Positions 10,683-23,804 of a DNA stretch of 64,000 bases are shown here, one piece after another (position 1 is the first letter of the stretch; each line of letters begins with the position of its first letter). Both the position numbers and the translations under genes were made by a program. The notes beneath the pieces are model-generated. The model searched no databases. It was not told the origin of the DNA and saw only the letters and a program-made list of their open reading frames with translations. Source of the DNA: Nectonema munidae (lineage: Eukaryota > Nematomorpha > Nectonematoida > Nectonematidae). The stretch covers positions 1-64,000 of the forward strand of contig JAUIRK010000257.1 in NCBI GenBank assembly GCA_030549495.1, read 5' to 3'.

Positions 10683-12239
10683 TAATTCAAAGGAAGGGAC
10701 TTAGACAATATATATTTTTTTGATTTTTCTATTGATGTATATAAATTAGTATTTTTGAACTTCTTAATATTTAAGAGTTCTATTTTGTATTCTATATACA
10801 GGATAAACCAGTCATATTAAAAAATTAAGAATAAGGAATCACTTTTTATTCGGATTTCACCATTCAAGGAATCTTGGAAAAACAAAATATAGCTGCAGTA
10901 AGAAATAAATAGCATCGTAATTTGCCCATTTTAGGCCAAAAGTCGATTAGACGATTGTTTGTAGATGCAAACTATCTGGGTACGCCCGAAAATGCGTTCT
11001 CAAAACCATGAGACAAACTAAAAAGTTATATACTATAGTATTTTTTATTTATTAAATCAAATCTCTTCATTAAACTCCTCCAATTTAAACTTATATAGAA
11101 AAAGTATTCGTAAGAACTTGCATTCTTCAGAAAACTTTTTACTCCGTTCATCCTATATATTTCGAAAGTTTCCACAAAAGACGGACAAATGGGGTGCGTT
11201 CACAAATATGCATGTATAATAATTTGGCGAAAACAGGTTTTGAAAAGTCTCAATAGTGATTTCAATCATGTAAATAATGTTCACAAATCTTCGAAATACT
11301 TTTTGATTTAAGCATTGTTTAAAAGGTTTTTATTATGTCTTTTTAAATTTCAAGCGAACCTTTGGCTATTTGAAACAAAGAAAAGAATACTTTGTCTGAT
11401 TATCTTCCAATGTAAAGGCGATCGAGGTGTATCTTAGTAATAAGTAAGCATAAAAAAGGTCAAATTTGGCGCCATTTTTGAAAAATACTAACAATTTTCC
11501 TCATATTTCACGATCTCTATGATAGTATCGATTACTATTTTCCATTTTAACAACTTTTCATTTTTTGCACAATTTTACTGGATACGTACTTTTTTTTCAT
11601 TTCTAAAATTTTTTTTTATAATTTCTTACATTTATTTAAAAATTTTTACCATATTTTTTTTATCAATTTTTGTATCAACATGGATTCTGGAAAGTTTCGA
11701 AGCTTATTATGATAATTTTAACAATTCTTTGAAAATTTTAAAAATAAAATTATACTATATTTCAAGCATTATTAAAATGTTTTCCACAAGCCTTCTTTTT
11801 TGATCCATAAGAACACACACTATTAATAGTCTGCAAACCATAAGAAAATATTTTTTATAAAAATATAATATAAAACATTTTAGAAATAATGAATTATGGA
11901 GAAGATTTCAAGAATAGCAACCATTTTGATTGGATTGTAAAGAATAGCGAAAAAAGATCACTCCATAATAAAATTTAAAAAAAAAATCGTTTTTTAGATC
12001 GCCAAAAACGACATCCTAAAAAGGATTAAACATAGAGAATAAATTATTCCTAAAATAATATTGATTAAAATTAGAAATTTCTTTTCCTAAATTGAAATTT
12101 TGATATAAGGACGATTAATTACGCCTATAAAGTTAGCAGCACTCGTCCCAAAAGTCATTTGGATTCACGCTTTCACTCAAAGAAATATTTCCATCCATTT
12201 TAAGATTTGGAGTTCCGAATTTGCTGATGAAGTTATTTT
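10683..12239. other. No supported gene
   Basis: AT-rich sequence. A 94-codon frame at 11,519-11,803 has very low-complexity Phe/Ile composition and no recognisable domain, so it is not called. Confidence 0.5.
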
Positions 12240-13680
12240 ACTAAAGTTGCTAATATTCATAATAGTTATAACATAACATAACAACATATTTTATTAAGCA
12301 AAAAGAAGGTTGTTCAAACCTATGAAAAATGTATCTAAAAATAATAACTTCAAATAATGAGATATTTGAGTTTTCATAAGACGAAATATCACAAGTGTAA
12401 AAACTTGAGATGACTCCAATGGAAGTCTAATCTATTTTTAAATATATTTAATGTTGGTGCATCCACAATATTTTGAGGTAGATTGTTCCAATTTTTAATT
12501 GAAGATTTAGTGAAATAAGTTTTTCTAAAAGTGCCATAATGAGAGTCTAGTTGAAGTTTTAAGCAATTACATCGAGAAATACGCGATGCCATTGGAGGTA
12601 AAACTTTTCTTTGTATGTCAATATTTTTCTTCAGTATATTATAAATAGTTAACCTTTTTTGTCTTTTAATTTTATAAAGAAGAAACAGAAAATTGAGTTC
12701 TTTTATTCTGTCTTTGTATGACATATCATGGACACCAACTAATTTTTTAGTGAACTTTCTTTGAACTCTCTCAAGTTTCCTCAATCCAAGCTTGTTGTGA
12801 GGGCCAGTAATTATATTGCCATATTCCAATATTGGTCGTATCATGGTTTTGAAGAGAAGAGAAGCATTTTTCTTATCAAGCTTGGAAAAACAGTCTTTAA
12901 TTGTGGTAAATGCTCTACAAATTAAATGAGATGTGTTTCCATGAAATTTCATTTTGTTATCAATAATAATTCCCAAATTTCTTTGTTTTTGCACTTTACA
13001 AACTTTATGCTCACCAAAAAAGAAGTCAATGTTTTGTCTTTTTCCCATTTCCATATGGTAACCTTTTTCATAATTAAAAAGTAAGCTCCATTTTGTATAC
13101 CATTCAGTGATTCTGGCAAGATCCTTTTGCAAAGTATAAATGCAAGTATTATATACTTTTATATCATCAGCAAAAAGTTTGATATTTGATTGAACTAAAT
13201 TTGATATGTCATTAGCAAAAATATTAAAGAGGATAGGTCCAAGTACGGAACCTTGTGGAATACCACTTTGTAAGTCTTTTGCATTGGACAAAATTCCATT
13301 AAAACAAATTTTTTGCTTTTGGTGACAAATGAAATCAGTAAGCCATTTTATTAGAGAACCATGAATACCAATTGATTTCAACTTAAGTATATGCTTAGAA
13401 TGGGAAACACTGTCAAAAGCTTTTTTAAAATCTAGGTAAATTACATGTACTGTTTTTTGTATTCAAGGAAATGACTAATATCATTGTGAAATTACAGCAA
13501 ATTTGTAATTGTTGATTCCTTGCATATAAATCCATGCTGATTAATAGAAAGAAGATTATACTTTTTTAAATGACGCAATATATGACTTGTAACTATTTTT
13601 TCCAAGATTTTAATAAACAAAAGCTTATACTGATAGGTCTATAACTTGATGTTTCATGGCGATTTCCTTTTTAATAGTTA
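12240..13680 (-). mobile_element. 5'-truncated LINE, minus strand
   Basis: Only the second half of a LINE ORF2 and its 3' end remain. Reading from about 13,680, remnants of the early reverse-transcriptase blocks are frameshifted (SYRPISI, then INQHGF near 13,525). From 13,381 to 12,389 one frame is open for 330 codons. The 3' end is a short AT-rich tail with TTATG repeats near 12,264-12,285. 5' truncation is usual for LINE copies. Confidence 0.85.
12389..13381 (-). CDS. LINE reverse transcriptase C-terminal half
   Basis: This open frame of 330 codons starts within the reverse transcriptase. It contains IKWLTDFICHQKQKICFNG, the motif GIPQGSVLGPILFNIF (residues about 40-55), the catalytic block LFADDIKVY (about 69-77) and the FxADD variant of the active site. 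RNLGIIIDNKMKFH follows (about 133-147), and then the typical C-terminal stretch KLERVQRKFTKKL and KNWNNLPQNIV. The motifs fit the CR1/Jockey-like group. The upstream part is frameshifted, so the copy cannot make a full protein, although this half is intact and therefore fairly young. Confidence 0.85.
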   Translation of the reverse strand: MKSIGIHGSLIKWLTDFICHQKQKICFNGILSNAKDLQSGIPQGSVLGPILFNIFANDISNLVQSNIKLFADDIKVYNTCIYTLQKDLARITEWYTKWSLLFNYEKGYHMEMGKRQNIDFFFGEHKVCKVQKQRNLGIIIDNKMKFHGNTSHLICRAFTTIKDCFSKLDKKNASLLFKTMIRPILEYGNIITGPHNKLGLRKLERVQRKFTKKLVGVHDMSYKDRIKELNFLFLLYKIKRQKRLTIYNILKKNIDIQRKVLPPMASRISRCNCLKLQLDSHYGTFRKTYFTKSSIKNWNNLPQNIVDAPTLNIFKNRLDFHWSHLKFLHL

Positions 13681-13689
13681 TATTATAAT

Positions 13690-14670
13690 AATATTCCTCT
13701 AAAAAAAAATTTAGAGGCCATAGGACGTCTTTAAATTCAATATCAAAGATCTTACTTTTAACAATTTGCAACTTCGTAATAGAGTCATGTCCTGGTACCT
13801 GATACCTGGTATAAACTGTAAGGACAAAATAGTATGCCATTTATTATTTGCTCAAAAAATAATTTCAGCTTTTTTTTGGTATTTTAGAATCGCTTATTCT
13901 CCTCAATTACTGTATAAAATGGGTATATAATATAAAGATATATAGCATCAACTTTTATATATTAGAATCTTTAAAAACCAGATAGGTTAGAATCGTGTTT
14001 TAAGAAAACTTTATTTAATTAAAAAAAAAAGAAAGCTCGGGGCTTAAACATAATTTCGAAAAAGTGCTATTTTAATGTATCTAAAACATATTGAGAAAGT
14101 TTAAACTGAATACTTTAAATGTATTTCAATATGCGCGTATAATGATCTATATACTCATCCTATCTCCATAATAAAGCGAAAAAATTAACCTCTGTAAAAA
14201 TTGAAAGAATTGAATTCTAATTTTAATGTGCGTGATTTTTAAGGTAGATCTTAACTTTATAACCAAAAGAGTCAAATGACCCTGTTCAGTTTAAAAAAAC
14301 TTAAATTTTCTAAGAATTTTTTTATTACTTTTACTCACTGAATATTATTTTTTTTACATAAAATAGCAGTTTTAACTGAATAAAGAATCAATTTTTTTAT
14401 ATTTAAAATGGCCACGCATTTATACTATTTTTTCACCAATTGTGTCATTTAATCAATTTATTTATCCTAAGTTAAATTCGTAAAGACAAAATATTATGTT
14501 ACTTATTATATACATTATTTCAAACTATAATTTGAACAAGCAATACAGAAAATTGTAGAACATTTGATGTAAATTTTTGTGATTTTTTTTCTTACAAACA
14601 ACACATTTTACTCTTTTTTATGCTTTTATTTTGATCAGGTTTTATAGAACTAGTTTTTTTCTTTAATTCT
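13690..14670. other. No supported gene
   Basis: Low-complexity AT-rich sequence with no ORF or repeat structure that I could recognise. Confidence 0.5.
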
Positions 14671-14673
14671 TTC

Positions 14674-14760
14674 TTCTTTGCATAACTTGTACCCTAATTT
14701 TAAGTTAACTGTAAGCAAAATTAGTAATTCATGTAAAAAAGTTATAAATGAAAATTAGTT
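14674..14760 (+). repeat. Dispersed repeat, copy 1 of 2
   Basis: The stretch starting TCTTCTTTGCATAACTTGTA is repeated with about one difference in ten at 15,778-15,862, in the same orientation. Both contain AACTGTAAGCAAAATKAGTAATTC. The family is unknown. Confidence 0.6.
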
Positions 14761-15777
14761 AGAGACAGTTTGCTTTATTGGTTTCAAAATGTATAAATCT
14801 TTTTAGTGATCATAAGATTAAAAAGGAACATAATAAAATGAAAAAAAAACTTTGAAATGAAAGAATTTGCCATGTCTAGAAAAACGGTTCAAGGGGCGAG
14901 ACTGATACCTTTGCTTAACTATATGCTAAATTATTACAATCTTTAACTTTATACTAATTGCAAAAATAAAAAAGACAACACCTCAGCAACATACTTTGCA
15001 ACAATTTAAATGTGAATGTCGAAATAAATTATATTTTTTGAAGGAGAAGTAAGTGCTGAAACAATATTTTAAAAAAGCACAGAAGATCTGACTAAATTAC
15101 ATCAATCACATAAAATGGATGAAATAACGAACTTACCGCTTCTAATACACGATGGAAATTCAACATCTCCGTTTTCTAAATCATAGAACAGGAAGTTTTA
15201 AAATTAAAATAAATGATTAAAACGACTGTGGCGGTTCTAGCTAGCCCCAAGAATCAAATGCTCTGAATAATGGGCATCTTACAAAATACTTTAAATACTA
15301 ACATGTATAGTAATTTTTCCTGTTAAAATTTTTACATATGATTTGAGTTTTTAAATATTTTATTTTTTATTCCGAACACATAAAATCAAATTTCTATCTT
15401 CATTAATTAGGATTACTAAATTTTATATGGACATTTATTACAAAGTATAAGCTAAATGAAATTATTTTAAAATCAATTTTATAAAGTTGAAATTTATCAT
15501 TTCAGATATAATCAATGTAAGAATCCTCTTATCAAGATAAAGCTATTTAAAAACTTTATAGTTTCATTTAAAAAATTTTCTTCAAAAATTTACTTGAAGC
15601 CGGAATTTCTAAGAAGATCTTCATAGATAAATATTCAGTTACACTTTTTATCTTTATCAATGAAATATCATTTCTAATGATTTGCTGCAAGCGCAGATTT
15701 CGTACAATACCTTCGTGGAAAAATACTCATGCGATTTTTTACAATTATTATCGATAAAAAAAACCTCTTTTTATTTT

Positions 15778-15862
15778 CTTCTTTGCATAACTCGTCCCCT
15801 AATTTTAATTTAACTGTAAGCAAAATGAGTAATTCAGTAAAAAAGTTAAGTAAAAATTCTTA
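15778..15862 (+). repeat. Dispersed repeat, copy 2 of 2
   Basis: Second copy of the repeat at 14,674-14,760, about 1.1 kb away in direct orientation. It could be a duplicated segment or two insertions of one short element. Confidence 0.6.
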
Positions 15863-15869
15863 CTAGTTG

Positions 15870-16990
15870 GGTGAATAAACCTTGAGGCCATGCATTTTGA
15901 AAAATACCTTTATGAATATATACCCATACACTATCTATATCCTTATCGATAAAAAAAACATTTTATAAGGTACCTGGAGCAAAGATTGTGAAAAATACCT
16001 TTATTGAAAACAGAGATTTGGTTAAAGGTTCTACGTGGATAAAATTATTGTGATGCATACATACAAGTTGATCAACACATTATAATTTATCCAATCGGGC
16101 TAAATGATGAATACACCTTAAATTATCCATATACGTTTTAGCAAGTTCAACTTTGCGATTAGCGTAAAGCGAGTAGGGAATATTTCGTTTTTCCACCCCA
16201 CCTACGAAATACCTCAATTGATCCCGTCTGTTTCGAGCGAAGCGAGAAACTAATAGGGGAAGCCGTGTTTTAAAAACAATAATAATAGTGAACTAACAGC
16301 AACAATAAAATATCATTTATTATTATAATAAAAATATTGGATAACTTTTTTAAATATAATTGTTCGTTAAAAATCCAATCCTTTGAAAATGTAACTTTTA
16401 AAAAATTATAAATAATTTGAAATTACCTGTCTTATTATAATCTAAATATTTACAAAACTGGTATTTATATGAATATTTACACTTAATCCTGACTTTCCTC
16501 TCTGAAGGAACTCTGTGGCTAAAAGATCTCAAAATGAAATAAGTTTTAGTGAAAATCAAAAATTAAAACTTACTCTACACAGCATGGACGCGTATACTAA
16601 ACCCCCTTTTCCCATTTGATCCCAGAAAAGCAGACGAGATTAAGTAATTAAAACTACCCTTTCAGGCACAATGGGTCACCCGCAATTCACGTAATTTGTA
16701 TCCTCAGTTTGTAAGTTATATGAAAATATCATTGAAAAAAGAGGCAATTAATTTTCCAGAACTTATACGTTATCTGCACATCCCTAATTCAATTAACTTC
16801 ATTCAAGTAAACACTTAGTTTGTACTTTTTCTAAAAAAAATTAATTCTACTATGCGTTCTTTCCCACTTAAAATGTCTTTTTATATTTTAAAGCAAAGAT
16901 TACAATTAAATTATCTCTAGTTTTTTTAATAACGCTTCTATGGAATAGTATAGTGGAATAATATTGCATAAGGAAAGAAGAAAATTGGGT
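15870..16990. other. No supported gene
   Basis: A moderately GC-richer patch at about 16,150-16,265 (AGCGAGTAGGGAATATTTCG) stands out from the AT background. It has no clear ORF or tRNA fold and was not identified. Confidence 0.45.
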
Positions 16991-16998
16991 CAAGTCGG

Positions 16999-17060
16999 CA
17001 GATGGCCTAGTGTTGGGAGCGTAAGGCCTCGATCCAGATTGTTTGAGTTTGTAAGAAAAA
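16999..17060 (+). repeat. Possible tRNA-derived SINE head
   Basis: TGGCCTAGTGTTGGGAGCG resembles a pol III A box region, and GATTGTTTGAGTTTG about 35 bases later resembles a degenerate B box. No acceptor stem pairs cleanly, so this is not a functional tRNA. A SINE head or a decayed tRNA copy is possible. Confidence 0.3.
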
Positions 17061-17064
17061 CAAT

Positions 17065-18590
17065 GAATTCAGAAAGAAGTTATGTATTCATCTTATTTTA
17101 TAAATCTTCACATCATAAAAATAAGACTTGATTCTCACTATAGCTGAAAAATAAAAAAGAGACATATTTGTATGTTACCAATGGTGGTAATCTGGCTCTT
17201 TCTTTCACAAAATCGAAAAGAGCACATTCATGATTTTATATTACCCTACTGAATCTACTACTCAGAAATTATCAACTATTTTATATTGTATAGTAGATTT
17301 AAAGCACCACATGGCATATTACAAATGATATTTTTACAAAACATAAAAAACAAAACCCACAAAATAAATTAAATATTGGAAAATATTTAACTTTAAAATC
17401 ATAAAAAATTAAAAATCATGTTAATTTTTGATCCGTTCCTAACCTGCATAAATCGTAGGTAGATGAATGACATTATCTCGCAAAATCATTAATGTTTTGT
17501 ATACTTTGTATGTAACATTTACTTTATATACGATTACTCAGTTTTAGTTGTCTCCCATGGTCTTGCCAAAACACTAATACAGCCAAAGCAATTATGTTTG
17601 GACAAGAAACTACAAAAGTTCAGAGAAGACATAAGTAAGGCATATTCATTTTTTAATTTTTATGCTTCGATAAATATTCTTTAATAGTTTAAAAATATAA
17701 ACAATAAATAACTTTGTTCATTTTATTTCTTATTTGTAATTTTATTTAACTACATTTGGAACATCATTAAATCTTTTTCAATATATTATGAAGAAATAAA
17801 ATTTACTCAAGAATAATATACGTAGCATTAAATTTTTTTTTATAAAAAACAGTAATTTTATTTGTTTTTCTACATAGGGAATCATGAAATTAAGTTTAAA
17901 GGTTATTGACCTAGATTATAGCGAATAATCGAATCCCTAAGATAGATATTGAAAGCAAACCTTTATATAAAGTATGTATAAGAATTACCTTTCATACTCC
18001 AGTTAACTAAAAAATAAAATTATAAAATTAAGATATCTCGTTTTAATGAACATGAAAAATTTCAAAAACATTTTCAAACTCTAAACCTCAAAGACCAAAA
18101 GTAAGTTTATTCACTAAAATTCAGTTTTCAAAATATTATTCAAGGATTAGTTATGGCGACTACCCATTCATGTTAAAAATTTATTGATATTCACAGAAAT
18201 ATATCTCGTGATATAAAGGACTAGGTTTAAGAGTCCATTTTTTGAATCAAATTAATTATCAAAACAAGTCTCAGAGAAAACTTTTTCATCCTTAAAAAGA
18301 GCAAAATAGACTAAGTATTCTAAGATTTCAATTTCGCTGCCATTAATTTCTGCCCAAACAAAATGATTTACAACGTTATAAGTGTGAGAAGCTTACTCAG
18401 GCTCCAACACTCAAGCAGTATCTTGTCCTTCAAATGTAAGTGCTTCGTTGATTAATGAGCCCTCCTTCTATAAGGAGGCAATTTTGAAAGTAGCGCTCTC
18501 CAACTTTAATTTTCACTATTCAAAGAAGAGTAGGAAAAAATGGTGAGCGCAGTGGATACGAAATTTTCACTAGAGTTCCATGTAAATAGG
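17065..18590. other. No supported gene
   Basis: AT-rich sequence without convincing ORFs. At 18,240-18,500 the composition begins to shift towards that of the LINE that follows. Confidence 0.5.
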
Positions 18591-18599
18591 ATAATGTAA

Positions 18600-21060
18600 G
18601 ACCAATCTGTCATTCTCAAATTTATGCAATCCAACATCAACGGCTTGGCTAAGATTGATAGCCTTCTAATTGAGCTCCTTACCGAACATAGTGTAGATGT
18701 ATTCTCTCTGAACGAAGTTAATTCCCAAACAAAATATTCCATCCGCACATTTGTGCATCAGGGAACAAGCCACTCATGAGCCCACAGTGAGGGTGTGCAA
18801 CAGGGGTTAAAAGTTTTTAAATAAGTTACTCTGGAAACTCAATAACCCTGAACTTTGATCTGGGAAGAACTGGACATCTAGATTGTGTTAGGTGTTTACA
18901 AACCTGTTGTTAACCCTCTGTAGAATTACGAATTTATCGAAAGATATTTGCTCTTCCGATAAGATGCTAATACAAGGTAAGTTCTACGCTCATCACACTA
19001 GACTGTTTAGCGAAACCAATATGCTGCTGGCAACAACTTACTCAATTTGGTCGAAGGCTCTCTTACTCATTTATCGTAAATGATCCCACACGCATTCGAG
19101 ATAAGAACGTGCTAGTCCTCTCAATCGTGTCTGCCAATCTGAGACGATTAATGGTATTAATAGTGTTTATTCCTGATTGCTTTATATCTGATTGCCAGCT
19201 CTTCTTGAGTGGTTTTCTCCTGACAGTGGAAATTTAGTGAAGAGATGGGTCTAGAACCAAGCCAACTGGGATAGGCTTAGAACCCTGCTATATAATTCGA
19301 CCTAGTCGGTCATGAGATGCATAGGGGCCAAACAGCCTGAGGAGCTTGTACACTGTACAGTGTCATCGATGCTATTCTCTCGTCGGCAAGAGTTGCAGTT
19401 ACCTTGAAGGCGGTTCAAAGATTCTCATCAATCGATAACAAAAGCTCATTAGAAAAAAGCTCGGCGAAACCACACCTAGAAAAGTCACAAGTAACAAAGA
19501 TCTCAAAATCTATAAAGGGCTCTCTAAAGATCTGAAACCTCGTTTGAGGGCTCAAGCCATGGCTGCAAGGGTTTAAATCCTATTACTTGGAATAACCGAG
19601 CAGCGATAGAGGTGAAAGATAAATGTGCACTGCTTGCTTACTATTTCAAAGATGTGTATGGAACAAATATAAGTGCGAAAAATTGAAATTCTTGTTTTTT
19701 AGGCGTTTACCTGAAACGAATCACACTGTCTTCAACCTAGAGGACCCTTTTCAAAAATTAAAAAGCTTCAAGCTAAGAAAGCGATTAGATAGATCAAAGA
19801 TAGTAAACTATTCATTAATAATCTCTCCCTAGGTTTAAAGACGTCATGCTGGCCATGTATAACGCTTTTATTAAAGTTCACCCTGACTGTTATAAGAGGG
19901 CTATATTTATTTGTGTGCTAAGGCCTGCAAGAAGAGCGGTAAAGCTAGTGATCTACGGCCTATCAGTCTCCTCTCTTGCCTGAGAAAAGTGCGTGACGAA
20001 TTAATTTTCGGAGTAAACGATGCTTCGTGCAAGGAACAGCATTAATCCCTCAAAAAGTTTAGGTTCAAGAAGAAATGTCGACAAATCTTGATCTGCTTAT
20101 TTTGCACCATGACATGGCGAAAAGCTTAAATGATGGCTTCTACGTAGGCATGATATCTAAATACCTCAAGAAGAGTTTGGATACAGTCTGACACGAAGGT
20201 TTGCCTCAAACTCAGTGGCATGTTCTTGCCATCATGCATCGTTAAGGTAGTTTACAGTTTCCTTGCTCGACGCACACAACAGGTCAAAATAAATAACGAA
20301 TTTTCAGGGAGAATAAGCATAAGATGCGGGACCCCAAAGTTGACCTCTAAGACCACTTCTGTTCACTATTTACGTTCTGACGGTAGGAACTATTTCAATA
20401 AGTCTATCTATGCTAGGTTAATCAGGTTTACAGACGACATATGAGAATATTATAGCGCTAAACGTTTTAGACGAATTACAGTTGTGAATACCACGTTAAG
20501 GATGTATTTCACTGGATGGAAACTTAAATGGATTTATTCAAAATGCAAGTTCATCATCTTTGCCGGTAATTGTTCCAAAATAACCAGCCAACTATAGGAT
20601 TTCGCGATTTGGCCGGCTAAAATATCTAGGAATCAATTTTGATTCAGGATTTAGTTTTCATCGTCAAGCCCACGAAAAGATTAAGAAAAGTAAAAAAGAT
20701 CTATTGCAATACGTATATCTTATAGAGTTTGTGGTCAATTTCATTACGGTAGGAAAGGTCATTAAAATCCTAACAATGGATAAATTGACTTAAAAAGTAA
20801 GTCCATTTTGGAATGCTTTCCCTCAACTTGGATGTAGAGGATCTAGTTTATAAACTTTTTAGGAATTATTTATGGCAACACTTTCACTATTGCTCATAAC
20901 CGAACCTACTTTTCTTAGTTCCAGAAAAGGTTGGAGGAATTATATGAAAAGTTTAATGAAAAACTCAAAATACAAAAGCATTGTCTACAATTATGTCAAG
21001 CTTGGGAGCTCAAGTAAACCCAGACTGAAGCGTTTTTGGGGGTATATGCTAAAAAAATAG
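18600..21060 (+). pseudogene. LINE ORF2 remnant (endonuclease and reverse transcriptase)
   Basis: The coding part of the LINE is readable only in pieces. The endonuclease segment runs from about 18,606 to 18,790 in one frame before a stop. The reverse transcriptase pieces lie between about 19,900 and 20,700 and need several frame changes; in one frame the segment PLRPLLFTIYVLT follows a degenerated GVPQGS block. The segment RISRNQF/RLKYLGINFD is typical of the I and Jockey groups. The catalytic aspartates are partly retained (TDD). No intact ORF remains. Confidence 0.75.
20126..20250 (+). repeat. Segment of LINE RT repeated downstream, copy 1
   Basis: This stretch, TTAAATGATGGCTTCTACGT to GTTAAGGTAG, belongs to the reverse transcriptase region. 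It recurs nearly exactly at 21,494-21,620, past the end of the ORF. Confidence 0.9.
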
Positions 21061-21493
21061 GGAAAAATTATCCATATACAATAGCTTCTGAACAATAAGG
21101 AATTTTTGTGTTTGATATTTAGTTCTGTTTTTCAGAGTCTGTTCTGTTTTCAAAGTTTTTTTGTATTTGAGAGAAAAGTTCTGTTTTTCTTTAACTTCTA
21201 ATAGCAAGTACAGAATATTATATTTTAATATAGTATATAAATTTTTGCGTGTCTCCTATCTTTCGTTATTTTTTTCAATCTCATCATATCTCTTTTTTAC
21301 AAACAAGCTACATTCCATTGTGTCGGTTTTTATCCTGGTTTTCTTCCTCTGAATAATTCGTAGTAGGTAGTAGTGCTCTGGCGATCCGATTCAAAACCTT
21401 CTTAGTACTAAAGCTTGACATTAGGATTGTTTCCAAATTTGGGAGCGTTCGTGTTAGGATCGTATCGATCACAAAGCTGTATTCATATATTTT

Positions 21494-21620
21494 TTAAATG
21501 ATGGCTTCTACGTAGGCATGATATCTAAACACCCCAAGAAGAGTTTGGATACAGTCTGACACGAAGGTTTGCCGTCCAAACTCAGTGGCATGTTCTTGCC
21601 ATCATGCATCGTTAAGGTAG
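21494..21620 (+). repeat. Segment of LINE RT repeated downstream, copy 2
   Basis: Nearly exact second copy of 20,126-20,250 (two extra bases and one substitution), in direct orientation and without its original flanks. It may be a template-switch product or the edge of a second truncated insertion. Confidence 0.9.
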
Positions 21621-21624
21621 CTCA

Positions 21625-23795
21625 ATCACTGTGCATTGTGCAACCTCCGATTGCTTTATCTGCAAAAGGGCAGTTGTTTGATATATTCTATTCTCGCCAT
21701 TTTAGTTTTCTCTATACTCCTTATATTATATTTCCTGTGCTCTGAAGAATATTGCATCCAGGTTGGCGTCTCCTAGCGGCTGTTTTTGGCCTTTGACATT
21801 CAACCCTCAGAAGCTATATTTGCTTTTTTAAATGTAGAGTTTTATAATTTTCACATCATTTTATTTTTTTTTTCTTATAATTTTTACATTTTGACTATAA
21901 CACTTTTGAAAATAAAGCTGATATGATATGAAACATATATTCTTGTAAAAAATATTTATCAAGGTATAGTTATGCGATACAAAAGGCTGTTCTTAGATTT
22001 TATGGTGAGATGGAAAGTCCAGGTAAATCCTAAACTTAGCATTCGGGGCGCAACCATAATGTCAGTGAGGATGGGTGCGAACGTCACAAAAATTCTTAAT
22101 TTAAATTTACTTCGCCTAATTTCTAGTAACATTACCGAACCCTTTATTACATGAAAAATAGTAAAGTTGACTGAGCTATATAAATTTTAAGTACAATTAA
22201 GGTTACTTGTATTTTTTAGTTACCTTAAATAGTTTTTTTAACATTGAAGTTTATTTAGTAATAATTTATTTATTAAAACAACAAAACTATAACTAATAAT
22301 TATGCTTAATTTTTACTAATAGGTTACACTTTCGAACTGATAAACCTTACAAATTCATTAATGGCATTTTGGACAATACCCTTTACTGATTTAGTTAGTA
22401 TGTATAACTATTTTTTTTACTAATTTAATTAGTTAGACTTAAGCGTTGCTAATCCCTACACTTCATTGGTTAAAATTTGGACAAGAACCAGTGGAGCAAA
22501 TTTTATTCTCAGTGGTGGGATTAGAGTGTATCTCATTAGAAGGATAAAAGTTATGCACTAAGGAATCGAGGTTAATAATAAAAGTTTCTGCATGAAACAG
22601 ATACTGTTATTAAAGTTAAATTGCTAAACAGTATTTAAGTAGATATGATTGTTTTCTTTTGCATATTCAAGCTCTTTCCATCTTGAATTGTTAAACATCT
22701 TCGTACACTTGATTTCGATTATATGCATAGCGCTAATAAAAATCATACCAATGACGTTTCCTAAAAATAGGATTAAAAAGAACTGATCAAATTCACGTTA
22801 CTATAAAAAATGAAGCATATAAAATATTGTTAAAAAATATTCTAAGTAGGAAAAATGAGCAAACATCTAGTGATTTTTGCCTTTTCTTTATTCAAGTTTA
22901 ATCTAAACCTCATTTTGCATTTTGTTATATTTTTTGCCTTGTTTTATATTTATACTAATATTACTTAAAAAAAGCTTAAACTCTTAAAAGATGATAAAAA
23001 AAAATTTCTCGAAAAAACACACAAATGTTTGTGAACTTTAATTTTTTACTTTTAATTTTATAACTATTAAAAATTTAACATATTATTATTAATGTTTCAT
23101 TTACAGATTTAAAATAGTAATAAAATTATAGTTTATTCTTTAATCGTTGCGTGAATTAACCATTCATAGTATTTTATTTATTTTCACAAGAATTATCATT
23201 TATTGTTTGGAATCGACATCACTAGATGCTTCGGCAAGTAAAAGTTAAGAAACAATAAAGTTAGGTATATAAAGTGCATTCTTACTTTAAAAGTACATAA
23301 TGATAGTAGTGATTAACTACTCAGCCAGTCAGTTATTTTTTTTATTTAGTTTAAAGTTGAAAACTAATTAAAAATATTCATCCGTTTTATTTTTTTATTT
23401 AGTCAAAATTTTTCCACAACCCTGTGCATGCCTGTTTTCGACAAAATGTTAATTGATATTTTTATCAATGTTATGTCTGTCGAAATTTGATCTTACGACA
23501 GATCACATATTTCTTCCTTTTGGAGTTGGCGTCATCATTAGCTCAGACAATAAATCATCTTGCATACTATAATAAGTCATTCGGTTATTCTAACTAGTTT
23601 ATATAGTTCATCTATTTAGAAATATCTAATCCGCAAGTTAGTTAGCTCCAGGAATAGACACAGATTAAATAGAAGATATATTGATACTAAGAGGTTATGA
23701 AAATATATTGTAAATAAACAAAGAAAGATAAACTCTAGCATATTTATGAAACAGCAATTTCTTCTTATATGTTAACAATTTTTGCCTTTTTATTT
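21625..23795. other. No supported gene
   Basis: AT-rich sequence. A GC-richer patch at 21,980-22,140 gives a 60-codon frame with no recognisable domain. Confidence 0.5.
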
Positions 23796-23804
23796 TAGTG
23801 TGAT

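Larger units (their letters stand above)
18600..21490 (+). mobile_element. Old LINE remnant (I/Jockey-like), heavily mutated
   Basis: The order of motifs on the plus strand is that of a LINE ORF2. An endonuclease start is visible near 18,620 (MQSNINGLAKIDSLLIELL, then VDVFSLNEVN). Reverse-transcriptase blocks follow: LRPISLLSCLRKV near 19,950 and SFLARRTQQVKINNEFSG near 20,250. RFTDDI near 20,425 stands where FADDT is expected, and RLKYLGINFDSGFSFH lies near 20,610. A basic C-terminal region follows to about 21,060. Many stops and frameshifts mark an old copy. It is distinct from the other three LINEs here and is GC-richer than its surroundings. Confidence 0.8.

Noticed and set aside
11519-11803. 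94-codon plus-strand frame
   Set aside because: Phe/Ile-rich low-complexity translation of AT-rich DNA with no domain.
16999-17060. Functional tRNA gene
   Set aside because: A- and B-box-like motifs are present, but no acceptor stem or clean cloverleaf forms. It is kept only as a possible SINE head.
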